64,000 nt of DNA from Nitrospira sp. (GCA_024998565.1 JACOEM010000007.1:62001-126000), one strand, 5' to 3'; counted from the stretch's first letter, positions 1-9,001 are shown. Program-made: numbers and translations. Notes: generated from the sequence alone by a model not told the origin.

Positions 1-106
1 TAATCCCCGAGTCGTGCGGGGAAATAAGGTTGTGCCGATCCGGGTCTTAAGCCGATGAATATAGGAAATCATCGATTAGTCAGACAGTTAGTGTGATGAA
101 TTGCGC

Positions 107-122
107 AGGAACGAACGTTGCT
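107..122 (+). promoter_or_regulatory. Weak sigma-54-type promoter candidate before the LPP20 lipoprotein
   Basis: AGGAAC, five bases, then TTGCT gives the invariant GG-N10-GC spacing of -24/-12 promoters (GG at 108-109, GC at 120-121). Nine of eleven consensus positions match, which can happen by chance. It would place transcription start near 133, about 75 bases before the start codon at 208. It gains interest only because a sigma-54 activator is encoded 3 kb downstream. Confidence 0.25.
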
Positions 123-207
123 CTGAAGTTCCTGTATCGCGGTCTGGGGCGATTAAATACCAGGAAGTCGGGAACCGGACAATCATTCTTACAGGAGGAG
201 GCGAGAC

Positions 208-840
208 ATGAGGCGATTACAGACGGTAGTGATCACAGGGACACTGGCGGTGGCGACTTTGGTTGTGGGATGTGCGGGACAAAAGCCGCAGCAAGGTGGC
301 CCTCTGGCCAGAACAGATACGCCGATTCAGGAGGTCAAGGATCTGCCGAAGTGGGTTACCGAGAAGGGGGCGGCGTTCAGCGGCGAGCGTCGGGTGTTGT
401 ATGGGGTCGGCAACAGTGCGGGCATCTATAACCCTGCGTTGCGTCGGAAGGCGGCGGAGGGTCAATCCAGAAACGACCTTGCGGCCACCTTGCAGGTCTA
501 CGTCGCTGGGCTCCAGAAACAATACATGGCCGAAACGACAGCGGGCAGTATGGATAAGTCGAGTGTGGAGCAGCATATTCAAGACACGTTCAAACAGGTG
601 ACCGAAGCGACCTTGGTCGGTGCGCAGGTTGTGCAATATTGGGAAAATCCTCTGCGAAACGAAGCCTATGCCTTGGCACGGCTCGACATCGAACAATTTA
701 TGGACATCATGAAAAGCTATGCTGCGGCCAGCGGACAGTTCAAAGAATTGGATGCCAACCTGCGGGAGTTTGTGAGGAAGAATGCCGACAAGGCGCACGA
801 CGAGCTGAACCAGGAACTCGATCGGAAGAAGCGCAGCTAA
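208..840 (+). CDS. LPP20-like lipoprotein
   Basis: 210 residues. The signal peptide ends in a lipobox (VVG-Cys22), so a membrane-anchored lipoprotein is predicted. The region around residues 48-115 resembles the LPP20 family: LPKWV, then LYGVG, NPALRRKAA, and a helical stretch before YMAET. The start at 208 follows a strong ribosome-binding site (AGGAGGAGG, 192-200). It is the first gene of a rightward group that includes a secreted-type protease and a CHASE2 sigma-54 activator. LPP20 proteins have no agreed biochemical function; some are encoded near caspase-like peptidases, and a caspase remnant lies 7.5 kb downstream. The family call is by motif memory and fairly safe; any role in envelope stress is inference. 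Confidence 0.7.
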   Translation: MRRLQTVVITGTLAVATLVVGCAGQKPQQGGPLARTDTPIQEVKDLPKWVTEKGAAFSGERRVLYGVGNSAGIYNPALRRKAAEGQSRNDLAATLQVYVAGLQKQYMAETTAGSMDKSSVEQHIQDTFKQVTEATLVGAQVVQYWENPLRNEAYALARLDIEQFMDIMKSYAAASGQFKELDANLREFVRKNADKAHDELNQELDRKKRS

Positions 841-1052
841 TGTGTTTCGGCCAGTACTGAGTAACGTGACATGTCGAAATTTGCCGGACTGCTGTCAAAC
901 AGCGATATGTGCATGTGACGAGCCGGTCGGCTAGCCATACTGTAAAGGGGAGTAAGGAAGAAGGGACATGTAATCGGATAGAGGGCGCAGGAACCGGCGT
1001 CTCTATCCGCTTGCATAGAGATATCTCCAGTACAAGTCGAGTGGAGAACAAC

Positions 1053-1556
1053 ATGATACAGATGAAACGAGGCGTGACTTTCAGCATACGAACGAGAGTG
1101 GCTGGAGCCGTACTGTCCGTCGGGCTGTTCTGTGTCGGAATAGTAGGTGCGATGTCATCGCCAGACGGGTGGCTCATAACACCACAGGAAGCTGCGTTGG
1201 CGCCGCGAGCTGAGGCGCCAGGGGGCGCACCATTGGATGTGGGCCGACAGGAAAGCAACCTTGGGCCGACCATCGAAATCCTGAAACCCAACGCTGGCGG
1301 GAAAGCGTCTGGCCCGGTCGAAATTCAGATCAATTTTGTGCCGAAAACGGGGCCGGTGGATGTGACCAGCCTCAAAGTCACTGTGGTGAAGTTCATTCCG
1401 TTCGATATCACCGACCGGCTTCGCGACTACGCAACAGCGGACGGGATTCAAATCAAAGAAGCTAAGATCCCAGCGGGTAAGCACATCGTGCGCATCAGCG
1501 TGGCCGATGCACAGGGAACGCGAAGCGTAAAGGAAATCGAGTTTGAGGTGTTGTGA
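1053..1556 (+). CDS. Exported hypothetical protein, possibly Ig-like fold
   Basis: 167 residues from ATG 1053, preceded by GTGGAGA at 1041-1047; the reading frame stays open upstream to 909, but that extension has no hydrophobic start. After a basic N-terminus comes one hydrophobic segment (about residues 13-32), so it is secreted or anchored. The C-terminal part (residues 70-167) is rich in alternating beta-type sequence such as GPVEIQINFVP and HIVRISVADAQG, which suggests a beta-sandwich. I do not recognise a named family. It stands 40 bases before the serine protease gene, so co-transcription is likely. Confidence 0.6.
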   Translation: MIQMKRGVTFSIRTRVAGAVLSVGLFCVGIVGAMSSPDGWLITPQEAALAPRAEAPGGAPLDVGRQESNLGPTIEILKPNAGGKASGPVEIQINFVPKTGPVDVTSLKVTVVKFIPFDITDRLRDYATADGIQIKEAKIPAGKHIVRISVADAQGTRSVKEIEFEVL

Positions 1557-1608
1557 GGAATGGGGTGGCCTCTGAGGTTGATGAGGCTACCCAGCAATGG
1601 AGAAGAAC

Positions 1609-2676
1609 ATGATGGACGAGTGCAGCACGAAACGCTACAAGGGCGCAGCTCTCCTGGCCCATTCCGGTGTCCTGTGGGTCATAGTCGGACTCATTCTTTG
1701 TATTGCCGCTCCGGTCGGGGCCTCGACGCCGGCTCAAATTTATGCCACTGCCGCTCCGGCGGTGGTCTTGGTCGTAGGGAGTTCGGAGGACGGTGCGATG
1801 TCCGGAACCGGGTCCATCATCGATCCGTCGGGTCTTGTCCTGACGAACTCGCATGTGATTTTCGACAGAGAGGCAAAGGCTCCCTATCGGAAGCTGTGGG
1901 TCTTCTTGCGACCTGATCGGGTTACAGGGAACGACAAGACCGACCTTACCCGTCGATTGCCGGCGACCTTGGTTGCCCATGATCCGGAGTTGGATCTCGC
2001 CTTGTTGAAAGTGGAGGGATCCGCTTCCATGCTTCCGGTACTGCCGATGGGCGATCCCGGAGTTATCACCATCGGGTCGCGTGTCCTTGCGATCGGACAT
2101 CCGGAGCAAGGTGGCCTTTGGAGTTTGACGACCGGAGTGATTAGTGCGGAATGGGAGAACTTCACCAACGTACCAGGAAAGCACGTCTTTCAGACGGAAA
2201 CGGGACTCAATCGCGGTAACTCCGGGGGCCCGCTCATAGACGAGAACGGGCAGCAGATTGGGGTCAACACCTCGATGGCGAGAAAGGCGAAAGACGGCCT
2301 GGCGATCACCAGCATCAGTTTCGCCGTGAAGTCCAGTGTGGCCAAGGAATGGCTGGCCAAGCAGGGCGTGCAGGTCGCCTATGCGAAATCTTCTCCACCG
2401 GTTGGTGAGGTGAGGAAGGAGCCCACTCCATCGACCGAAGCCGAGAAAGTTCCACCGCGCAACGATGCCGGTTCTGGGCGCACTCAGCCGAGTGCCAAAC
2501 CGCAACCGGCGACGGTGTTGGAAAATCAACCTGAGGCGAAGCCGGAAGCCGGTCCGGGGCTGCCGCCGGTCCGGCCGTTCAGTTTGGATCGCCTGATGCG
2601 CGGGTTGGCGCAGGTCAGCGAAGATTTGGAATCACAAATGGAACAGATGCAGGACGAAATTCGTAAGCGCCGGTGA
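1609..2676 (+). CDS. Trypsin-like serine protease (HtrA/Deg type, no PDZ seen)
   Basis: 355 residues. An N-terminal hydrophobic segment exports or anchors it. The chymotrypsin-fold triad is visible: His82 in LTNSHV, Asp129 in ELDLALL, Ser205 in RGNSGGPL. The protease domain covers about residues 45-260; a proline-rich linker and a C-terminal helical tail (last 35 residues, SLDRLMRGL onward) follow where a PDZ domain would be expected in DegP. ATG 1609 was preferred because GGAG at 1600-1603 is well placed; ATG 1597 is an alternative. The next gene starts nine bases after the stop. By family knowledge it cleaves proteins in the envelope; its targets are unknown. Confidence 0.85.
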   Translation: MMDECSTKRYKGAALLAHSGVLWVIVGLILCIAAPVGASTPAQIYATAAPAVVLVVGSSEDGAMSGTGSIIDPSGLVLTNSHVIFDREAKAPYRKLWVFLRPDRVTGNDKTDLTRRLPATLVAHDPELDLALLKVEGSASMLPVLPMGDPGVITIGSRVLAIGHPEQGGLWSLTTGVISAEWENFTNVPGKHVFQTETGLNRGNSGGPLIDENGQQIGVNTSMARKAKDGLAITSISFAVKSSVAKEWLAKQGVQVAYAKSSPPVGEVRKEPTPSTEAEKVPPRNDAGSGRTQPSAKPQPATVLENQPEAKPEAGPGLPPVRPFSLDRLMRGLAQVSEDLESQMEQMQDEIRKRR

Positions 2677-2685
2677 GGAGCAGTC

Positions 2686-3330
2686 ATGGAAGCTATAGGT
2701 CGAAAATGGTTGTGGGCGCGAGCCCGGGGAAGGGGGCGGGCCTCGTGCATAGCCCTACTGGCGGTGTTGATCGCGATTGGTCCGGGGCTGGTGGCCGCAA
2801 CGGCGGTCGAGCCGCCCGCCACCAAGTTGGATTGTTCCGTGTACGAAACGAAATCCATGAACGTCTCTGCGGCGTTCACCGTCGCGCAGTTCATTTTCAA
2901 CATTATTCCGTCCATCGGATTCAGCCGAACCACGGGCGTGGCCTGGGACAAGGTTGTGCATGGGACCATCGCGCGGTATGTCGAACTCTGTAATCGCTAC
3001 AATGCTGGTTTGGTCGATAAGGCCGAATATGAAGCGCGATTGAAGGAGATCGAAGCGTTGTATAAAGAAACCAAGGAAATGGAGGAAAAGCTGTTTGCGG
3101 CGACTCGGCAGCGCGCGAAGGCCTCGGGGGACGAGATGGACGAGCTGTTGGGGAGGAAGCGCAAGGAGCAATCAGGTCCAGCGGAGGTGGAGGCCTCGGT
3201 CAAGGCTTTGGCCGAGAAGGTGGAACATCTCGACCCTATCGGCAAACCGCTCAAGCCGGCTGCTCCTTGTAAGCCGCCCGATATGTTGGGAGCGCCTGGA
3301 GCGCATTCGGAGACGGGACGGAATTGTTGA
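2686..3330 (+). CDS. Exported hypothetical protein with helical C-terminus
   Basis: 214 residues. A long Arg-rich N-terminus precedes a hydrophobic signal segment (residues 20-40). A second hydrophobic stretch, TVAQFIFNIIPSIGF, lies near residue 70. Residues 100-190 are charged and heptad-like (EYEARLKEIEALYKETKEMEEKL), so a coiled coil is likely. Three Cys lie outside the signal segment (near residues 50, 105 and 204) and a fourth is the last residue. The start is nine bases after the protease stop, with GAGGAG in between, so the two genes are probably translated from one message. No family recognised. Confidence 0.6.
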   Translation: MEAIGRKWLWARARGRGRASCIALLAVLIAIGPGLVAATAVEPPATKLDCSVYETKSMNVSAAFTVAQFIFNIIPSIGFSRTTGVAWDKVVHGTIARYVELCNRYNAGLVDKAEYEARLKEIEALYKETKEMEEKLFAATRQRAKASGDEMDELLGRKRKEQSGPAEVEASVKALAEKVEHLDPIGKPLKPAAPCKPPDMLGAPGAHSETGRNC

Positions 3331-3902
3331 GGAGAACTGATTCGGCAGGAAAGCAGAGGCAGCGCGTGGATGACATATGCGTGCTCATCGGGTGGTGAAT
3401 CTAGGCGAGGTTAATACGAGCACCGATAGATCCGGTGGCCATCGGAATTTTCTTGTGGCGCCGACCAAGCGAGGGCGCTCAATGCGATTGCTCTCTTGAT
3501 TCGACGTTACACTGGAGACGCGTCAACAGCACGAACGATCTGGATCGAGCGCGGCAACTACAGCGGCCGCGATTGAGTTAGGACTGTTTGCGTACAACTG
3601 TCTCTCTCACAAGTTGCATCCCGTCGGCCACGCCCGCATCCTCCCGTCCCTGGTACGGGCACTCTTGCGCTCGTTGGCCAGGATCGGCAGGCGGAATCTG
3701 CGGGTAGAGGGCAAGAACGCAGGCGACTACGTGGCTCAACAAACTGGGGCATCTTGAGCGGTGGCCACGATGCCCATTCCGCACGAAACCGAACGCGCGT
3801 CACAGTTTTTCCGGACCGGCCCGTACCGGATTTGTGGTCGGCTGCCGACTCGGTCGAAAAGTGCTGTGGCCATGACGGTGTGAGGGTGATGTAGGAGTTC
3901 TG
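3331..3902. other. 572-base gap with no supported gene
   Basis: Short open frames occur on both strands, but none has a ribosome-binding site, a signal peptide or a recognisable motif. No strong hairpin with a T-run and no convincing promoter was found. It separates the protease pair from the sigma-54 activator. It could contain eroded coding sequence; the leftward frame over 3578-3784 is the best candidate and is weak. Confidence 0.4.
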
Positions 3903-6707
3903 ATGCCTTCTCGGTGGATGATTGTCGGTGTAGTTGGGTTACTCGCGACGAGCCTGGTCTGGGGATTGACCACGATGCTCCCGCAATTGCTCGGGTCGTG
4001 GGAGATGGCGACATATGATCTCCGGATGCGCTGGCAGGGTGCGGGCAAAGCCGATCCTGCGATCGTGTTGATCGGGCGTGACGCGGAGAGCGATAGGCAG
4101 TTCGGGGCCGGGATCTGGGACCGCGCGGTCTTTGCCAAAATGATTGCCGCGCTAGGCCGGGCCGGCGCGCGAACCATCGCGCTCGATTTTCACATGCCCG
4201 ATGTCAGCCCGATGGAGCGCGGTAACGGGGCCAGTGATCGCGCCCTGATCGCGGCGACCAGTGGAGCTGGTACGGTGCTGTATCCGATGGCGGTCGCGTC
4301 GGCAGGTCAGGGGGTTACCGCCCCACCGACCCTTCCGGATGTGTTCAAGTCGATGATGCCCACATTCGATTCCCATGTGGTGGATGCGCTTCCGCAAGCC
4401 GTTCGTATCGAGGGCCCCTTTCTCGCGTTGTCTTCGGCAGCAGCCGGGGTCGGGCATATCGCCGCTTGGCCTGATGAAGACGGGGTCTATCGCCATGTAC
4501 CCACCTTTGTTGCAGTCGGAGGCCGAGCGGTGCCTGCCTTGGGTGTCGCGATGGCGGCGAGTGCCCTGCGTGTGCCTCCTGATCGTATTGAGCTGGGGCT
4601 AGGCGACGCGCTCCGGTTTCGCGACGCGCGTTTTCCAGATGGACGTCACCGGACCTTTTCGATACCGGTCGATGCCCAAGGGCGGCTGTTGATTCGCTAC
4701 ACAGGTCACTGGACCGACGGCGCCTTTCCCTACTTGTCGTTTGTTGATGTGTGGGAGGCGATTGCTGAGGGGCGCGAGGCAGAGCTACGGGAGCAGGTCG
4801 CGGGGAAGCTCGTGATCCTCGTGCATGCCGCGCTGGGGTCCGACAAGCGCCGAACACCCTATGAGGTGGACGCGCCGGGCGGCTTCATTCTGGCCAATGT
4901 CGCCAACACGATCCTAACCCAGCAGATCCTGCGCGAGCTTAGCACGTCAAACGGCTGGCTGGTGGCCTTCTTTCTAGGCCTGGGCGCCGCTGCCGCAATG
5001 ACGCTCCTTTCCGGATGGGGCGGACCAGTGGTGGCGGGTGCGCTGGGCCTGTCCTACGCGGCCACGACGTTTCTGGTCATGGGGTTCGGCGGGCTCGTCC
5101 TCCCTGTGCTCTCGCCGCTTGCGGCCTTGACCGTTGCGGCTCTGCTCTCGCTTGGCTGGACGCGGCAGCGTGCCACGGACCGTGTGAGCTACTTGGAGAA
5201 CGAGCAGCTTGCATTGCATCGTGCGCTGGCGACGAAACAAGTGTTACTTGCGCAGCAGGAAACCCGAGCGGATCAGTTGGAGGAAGACTTCGTGGCGGCG
5301 AAGGCGGATGCTGCGATGGGCGTCGATCGTCAGACGTTCTTCGAGCGGACGATCTCGTCATTGCAGCAGCAACTGCAGGCCGCGGAATGTGACGCCAACG
5401 AGACGAGGCTCGCGGTGAAGGAATTGGAGGGCAGGCTTGCGTCGATGAAGGCCGTGCAGCCAGGGCGTGGAGCGCTGGCCACAGAAGAGCAAGAGGAGGT
5501 CCAGCAGGAGTGCGCTCGGTATGGCATCGTCACCGGAGACCCTGCCTTGCTACAGTGCTGGAAGGACTTGAAACGTGCCGCTCGCAGCGAGGCGCCGATC
5601 CTCATCCTAGGCGAACCGGGAACCGGGAAGGAGTTGTTCGCCCAAGCCGTGCATCGATTCAGCGAGCGAGCAGCCAAGCCGTTCGTGGCGGTCAACATGG
5701 CGGCTGTGCCCCCGGACATCTTCGAAAGCCAACTCTACGGCCACCTTCGCGGTTCGTTCACCGGAGCGGTGCATGATCACGAGGGGTATTTCCTTCAGGC
5801 CGACAAGGGAACGATTTTTCTCGACGAGATCGGCGATCTGCGTTCCGACTTGCAGGCAAAATTACTGCGCGTTCTGCAGGAGGGAGTTGTTGCACGCGTC
5901 GGCGAGCGAAAGCCCGTTCGAGTGGATGTGCGTGTGGTTTCCGCGACGAATCGAGACCTCATGCGGGGCATTGCGGAAGGGTGGTTTCGAGAAGATCTCT
6001 ATTATCGGTTGCATGGAATCGAGTTGTATTTGCCGCCGCTGCGTGAACGACACAACGACATCGCGGAACTTGCAATGGCGTTTGTCGAGCAAGCCACAGC
6101 GAAGCGCGGCCGCACCCAGATGGTTCTCTCACAAGGGGCCATGGAGCGGCTCAAGGGGTGGCCCTGGAAGGGCAACGTGCGGGAGCTCAAACGGTGCCTC
6201 GAGAATGCCGTGATCTTGACGGACGGGCCCATGATCTTGGAACAAGATTTGCGATTGACCGGCCCAGCGGTTCTCACACCACGCGATACGACTGAGGTGC
6301 CGTCGGCCCTGTCGTCGGAGGCGGAGGGAGACCCACGGAAGAGCGATCAAGCGTTACTCCGGGTGCTCCGCGACCACAGCTTCGATTTACAGGCCACCGG
6401 CGCGACCCTCGGATGGGATCGCAGTACGGTGATGCAACGGTTAAAGGGCATGTGTTTCCAGGCTATGGTAGAAACCAAAGGCGATGAACGGGCGGCGGCA
6501 GCGAGTCTGGCGGGCGAACCGGGATTGACCAGACTGGTGGAGGTCAAGCTCAAAGAGTATGTCGAGCATCTGGGCAAAGTTGTGGCCACGTATCCCTCAA
6601 CGGAAGCTGCGCTGACCGGGTGCCGGAAGCGGTTTAAGAATCTGCCGGAGCGTTATCAGGAGGCGCTGGCGACGCTGGTCCGCCTCAACATGGAGGGTGG
6701 CGGGTAG
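3903..6707 (+). CDS. Membrane-anchored CHASE2 sigma-54 activator
   Basis: 934 residues. Order: N-terminal membrane helix (residues 5-25); extracytoplasmic CHASE2-like sensor (about 30-330); a cluster of membrane helices (about 348-425); coiled coil (427-516); AAA+ sigma-54 interaction domain (about 540-790) with Walker A GEPGTGKE (570-577), GSFTGA loop (617-622) in place of the usual GAFTGA, Walker B FLDEIGD and sensor SATNRD; then a Fis-like helix-turn-helix near 818-850 and an 80-residue extension. There is no receiver domain, so the signal should come through CHASE2 across the membrane. Known biology: such proteins remodel sigma-54 RNA polymerase by ATP hydrolysis. GAGGGTGATGTAGGAG precedes the ATG. 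Candidate sigma-54 promoters lie at 7750-7765 and 8946-8961, just downstream. Confidence 0.88.
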   Translation: MPSRWMIVGVVGLLATSLVWGLTTMLPQLLGSWEMATYDLRMRWQGAGKADPAIVLIGRDAESDRQFGAGIWDRAVFAKMIAALGRAGARTIALDFHMPDVSPMERGNGASDRALIAATSGAGTVLYPMAVASAGQGVTAPPTLPDVFKSMMPTFDSHVVDALPQAVRIEGPFLALSSAAAGVGHIAAWPDEDGVYRHVPTFVAVGGRAVPALGVAMAASALRVPPDRIELGLGDALRFRDARFPDGRHRTFSIPVDAQGRLLIRYTGHWTDGAFPYLSFVDVWEAIAEGREAELREQVAGKLVILVHAALGSDKRRTPYEVDAPGGFILANVANTILTQQILRELSTSNGWLVAFFLGLGAAAAMTLLSGWGGPVVAGALGLSYAATTFLVMGFGGLVLPVLSPLAALTVAALLSLGWTRQRATDRVSYLENEQLALHRALATKQVLLAQQETRADQLEEDFVAAKADAAMGVDRQTFFERTISSLQQQLQAAECDANETRLAVKELEGRLASMKAVQPGRGALATEEQEEVQQECARYGIVTGDPALLQCWKDLKRAARSEAPILILGEPGTGKELFAQAVHRFSERAAKPFVAVNMAAVPPDIFESQLYGHLRGSFTGAVHDHEGYFLQADKGTIFLDEIGDLRSDLQAKLLRVLQEGVVARVGERKPVRVDVRVVSATNRDLMRGIAEGWFREDLYYRLHGIELYLPPLRERHNDIAELAMAFVEQATAKRGRTQMVLSQGAMERLKGWPWKGNVRELKRCLENAVILTDGPMILEQDLRLTGPAVLTPRDTTEVPSALSSEAEGDPRKSDQALLRVLRDHSFDLQATGATLGWDRSTVMQRLKGMCFQAMVETKGDERAAAASLAGEPGLTRLVEVKLKEYVEHLGKVVATYPSTEAALTGCRKRFKNLPERYQEALATLVRLNMEGGG

Positions 6708-6750
6708 GCGCTCGGTGAGTAGGCTGGCGCGGGCGAAGAAGGAGGAACCG

Positions 6751-7158
6751 ATGACTCCTGCATGGTCAGTGACTGGTTTCACGGTGTGCTGCATCCTGTA
6801 TGTGCTGGGGGTGTTCTCTACTCCTTCAGCCCAGGCCGGCGGTTGCGAGAAATGGAAATCGGAGTTCCTGAGTGGGGCGATGACGCTGACCTCCTACATT
6901 AATACGCACCACAAATATTTTCAGAAGAAGCTGACCAGTGTCGAGTTTGAGGCGCAGGCCCTCAACCTTGTTGCCAAGCTGACGGCGCTTGAAGGTCGGG
7001 TCAAGGCTGTCGCGTCGTGTGTTCACCCCGAGGATAAATTCGAAGGCCGGAGGCGATTCCTGCTCCAGACGTTGGCTGTCGTGATTCCACTCATGAAGGC
7101 GGGGGATGTGGTGGCGCCGGAGATTCGCGACCGACTGGAACGGGAGGGGCATGACTGA
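6751..7158 (+). CDS. Small exported hypothetical protein
   Basis: 135 residues from ATG 6751, which follows AAGAAGGAGG at 6736-6745. A signal peptide ending near APAQA-like sequence (SAQAGG, residues 26-31) predicts export. The mature part is helical with two Cys (residues 32 and about 92). It begins 43 bases after the CHASE2 activator and probably shares its message. No family recognised; it could be a periplasmic partner of the sensor domain, but that is guesswork from position. Confidence 0.6.
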   Translation: MTPAWSVTGFTVCCILYVLGVFSTPSAQAGGCEKWKSEFLSGAMTLTSYINTHHKYFQKKLTSVEFEAQALNLVAKLTALEGRVKAVASCVHPEDKFEGRRRFLLQTLAVVIPLMKAGDVVAPEIRDRLEREGHD

Positions 7159-7259
7159 CGAGGTAGTGGCATGCAGGTCACGATGGTGGGGTTGTTGTCT
7201 TCGAGATGTCTAGAAGATCGGCTGATCAAAGGGACGATCACTGAGCTGGTCGCCTGAGG

Positions 7260-7297
7260 GAGGGCCTGTGGGAGATGCATTCTTCACACAGGCCCTC
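7260..7297. terminator. Strong stem-loop between convergent genes
   Basis: AGGGCCTGTG (7261-7270) is exactly complementary to CACAGGCCCT (7287-7296), extended by a G-C pair outside; loop of 16 bases. It lies between a rightward gene ending at 7158 and a leftward gene ending at 7346. No T-run follows on the + strand, so it may end transcription with Rho help or protect 3' ends. Confidence 0.4.
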
Positions 7298-7345
7298 TGG
7301 AGGAGCAATGAGCTTGGATGCGCATTTACGCACAGTGGTCTCTCA

Positions 7346-7690
7346 CTAACGTGTGGATGGTGAATCTGAACAGGCCGCAGGGTTGGCCAGGCAGTAAAGC
7401 GCCAATAAGAACACGCCGGTCCCAACTACCTGCTCAGCCGTATCGTTGGCGCGGGACTGGCTCTGAGTCATGAGCCGGTTCGGTGCCACCCACTCCACGG
7501 CTCCGTTCAGATACCGCACTTTGACCCACCCGTTCTCTTTGCCCAGGACGACGACCAGCTGATTCTCGAAGAGGTGGTCCAGATAGTACGTGTCGCCCCG
7601 ATCGACGAAGCGATAGTCGGCAGCCTGACTGGTTACCGGCATGAGAAGTAAGAGGCTGCAAAGGCCAGCAATCAGGAATTTAGTCATCAT
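7346..7690 (-). CDS. Small exported protein with SH3-like region
   Basis: 114 residues on the minus strand. ATG 7690 follows AAGGAG with good spacing. A clear signal peptide ends at SQAADY (about residue 23). Residues 30-75 (TYYLDHLFENQLVVVLGKENGWVKVRY) look like a bacterial SH3 fold; a hydrophobic segment near residue 90 (TGVFLLALYCL) and a short Cys-containing tail follow. It faces the sigma-54 activator cluster and has its own -24/-12 type promoter match at 7750-7765. Function unknown; SH3-like domains often bind peptidoglycan or protein ligands in the envelope. Confidence 0.65.
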   Translation of the reverse strand: MMTKFLIAGLCSLLLLMPVTSQAADYRFVDRGDTYYLDHLFENQLVVVLGKENGWVKVRYLNGAVEWVAPNRLMTQSQSRANDTAEQVVGTGVFLLALYCLANPAACSDSPSTR

Positions 7691-7749
7691 GGCATTCTCC
7701 TTTTGTTTGGAACGTGGGTTTCGGTTCAATCGCAGTTGTTCCTGTGTTG

Positions 7750-7765
7750 AGCAAGGCGGGTGCCG
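7750..7765 (-). promoter_or_regulatory. Sigma-54-type promoter for the SH3-like gene
   Basis: On the minus strand the sequence reads CGGCAC, five bases, TTGCT. GG (7764-7763) and GC (7752-7751) are separated by exactly ten bases, and ten of eleven consensus positions match. Start of transcription would fall near 7739, about 50 bases before ATG 7690. Position, orientation and the nearby sigma-54 activator gene support it. Confidence 0.5.
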
Positions 7766-8126
7766 AGACCGTTTGAATGGGAATAGTCTCGCAAGGCATT
7801 GAGATGTAAGTGAAAAGTGGCTTCAGCCACTAAGAAGTCTCTGTGGGGAGATTCCGTCCGTTCCCGGCATGCTGCGGGGGTTCTGAAAGGATGCTCAAAA
7901 ATCCCAAGGTTGCAAGGGGCAGCCGCTCAGCGACAGAATCACGGATTTCTGCAGGATGGCTGATCGGCGCGGGAGAGGCTGCGGGAGGAATAGGGGGTTC
8001 AATAAGCTGGGGGATATCTGAGGGTAGCGGTAGGGCTATCCTACGACCATTGTCACATAAGATTTAGTCCTCAGAAGGATACTGGCCTGCCTGAGTCAGC
8101 CGGGCTTAGGCGCGAAGTAGCCAAGT
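7766..8126. other. Gap of about 360 bases with no supported gene
   Basis: A 74-codon rightward frame (7843-8067) has no ribosome-binding site and a Gly/Ser-rich composition typical of non-coding GC-rich DNA. Nothing else stands out. Confidence 0.4.
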
Positions 8127-8748
8127 ATGGTCTGCTTTCCCGCCAAGGTCGCACAGGATTTTGTGGAGGTAATTCAGAGCCAGAAGGGCTCGTTGTATCG
8201 CGATGTGACGGCCAAGGTCCTCACCGACGGCGGGGCGACCAAGGATGAAATACTCGATGGTCTGGACTGATGGTGCCAATGGCGTTTGCTGTTTCTTGCC
8301 GACGAATGCCAATCCGGACAAGCTGCTGCGGACCGGCGTGGTCTTCTCCGACATTAAGAACCCCTTGGCCTCGATTGCTGGCAAGGCGCTGTTTTTCGTG
8401 GATACCTGCCATCCCGGCAATATCATGGGTGCCAGGCGGGGTGTCGCGGACATTAACGTCGTGGTCAACGAGCTGGCCAGCGCCGAAACGGCGCAGTGGT
8501 CTTTGCCTCCTCGACTGGCAGGCAATATTCGCTGGAAGATCAAGCCTGGGGAAACGGGGTCTTTAATAAGGCGTTGGTGGAAGGCCTGGGCGGCAAGGCA
8601 GACGATACGAGCAAGGGCACGATCAGCATCAACATGCTGGATCTGTATCTCTCCGAGCGAGTGAAGCAACTCACCGGCGGCAAGCAGACCCCCAGGGACC
8701 ACCAAACCCAACACCGTTCCAGACTTCCCGATCACCCTGCGGCGCTGA
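8127..8748 (+). pseudogene. Decayed caspase-like (peptidase C14) gene fragment
   Basis: Three reading frames must be joined to read it. Frame A (8127-8270) gives FVEVIQSQKGSLYRDV and ATKDEILDGLD then a stop. Frame B (about 8271-8500) gives ANGVCCFLP, LLRTGVVFSDIKNPLASIAG and ALFFVDTCHPGN. Frame A resumes at 8496 (FASSTGRQYSLEDQAWGNG, TISINMLDLYLSERV). A last shift yields TVPDFPITLRR and a stop at 8746-8748. DTCHPG is the catalytic-Cys block of caspase-fold peptidases (usually DTCHSG). The stretch that normally carries the catalytic His-Gly is missing at the first junction, and the N-terminus is absent. So the gene is dead: truncated, internally deleted and frameshifted at least three times. 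Confidence 0.8.
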
Positions 8749-8945
8749 GGCCGGTCCAACCGTTTTTGGCCTCTTCTTCCCTGCAGGGCGCGGCGAGCTC
8801 CTCCATTTTGCGGGGACGCCGCTCGCCTGGAATGGCAATGGCGTCAGCTTCCTCCTCCCGCTTTTTCTCGAGGGTTCCTCGGATACACTCGGTTTCACAA
8901 GAGATTTTGACGTAGTGCCCCGAATCATCTCCTGCGTGGACCCGC

Positions 8946-8961
8946 TGGCACTAGGATTGCG
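8946..8961 (+). promoter_or_regulatory. Sigma-54-type promoter for the small membrane ORF
   Basis: TGGCAC (8946-8951), TAGGA, TTGC (8957-8960): every core position of the -24/-12 consensus is present, with GG-N10-GC spacing. Predicted transcription start near 8972, thirty bases before a start codon at 9002 that has a good ribosome-binding site. A sigma-54 activator gene lies 2.2 kb upstream. Confidence 0.55.
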
Positions 8962-9001
8962 GTATCGCATTGGCATAACCCACTACGAAATGGAGGATGC
9001 C

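Noticed and set aside
5-21. CCCCG/CGGGG hairpin at the left edge
   Set aside because: Only five pairs and no T-run; could end an upstream gene but cannot be judged from the edge.
3578-3784. Leftward frame in the 3.4-3.9 kb gap
   Set aside because: The C-terminal half looks faintly protein-like, but there is no ribosome-binding site or recognised motif.
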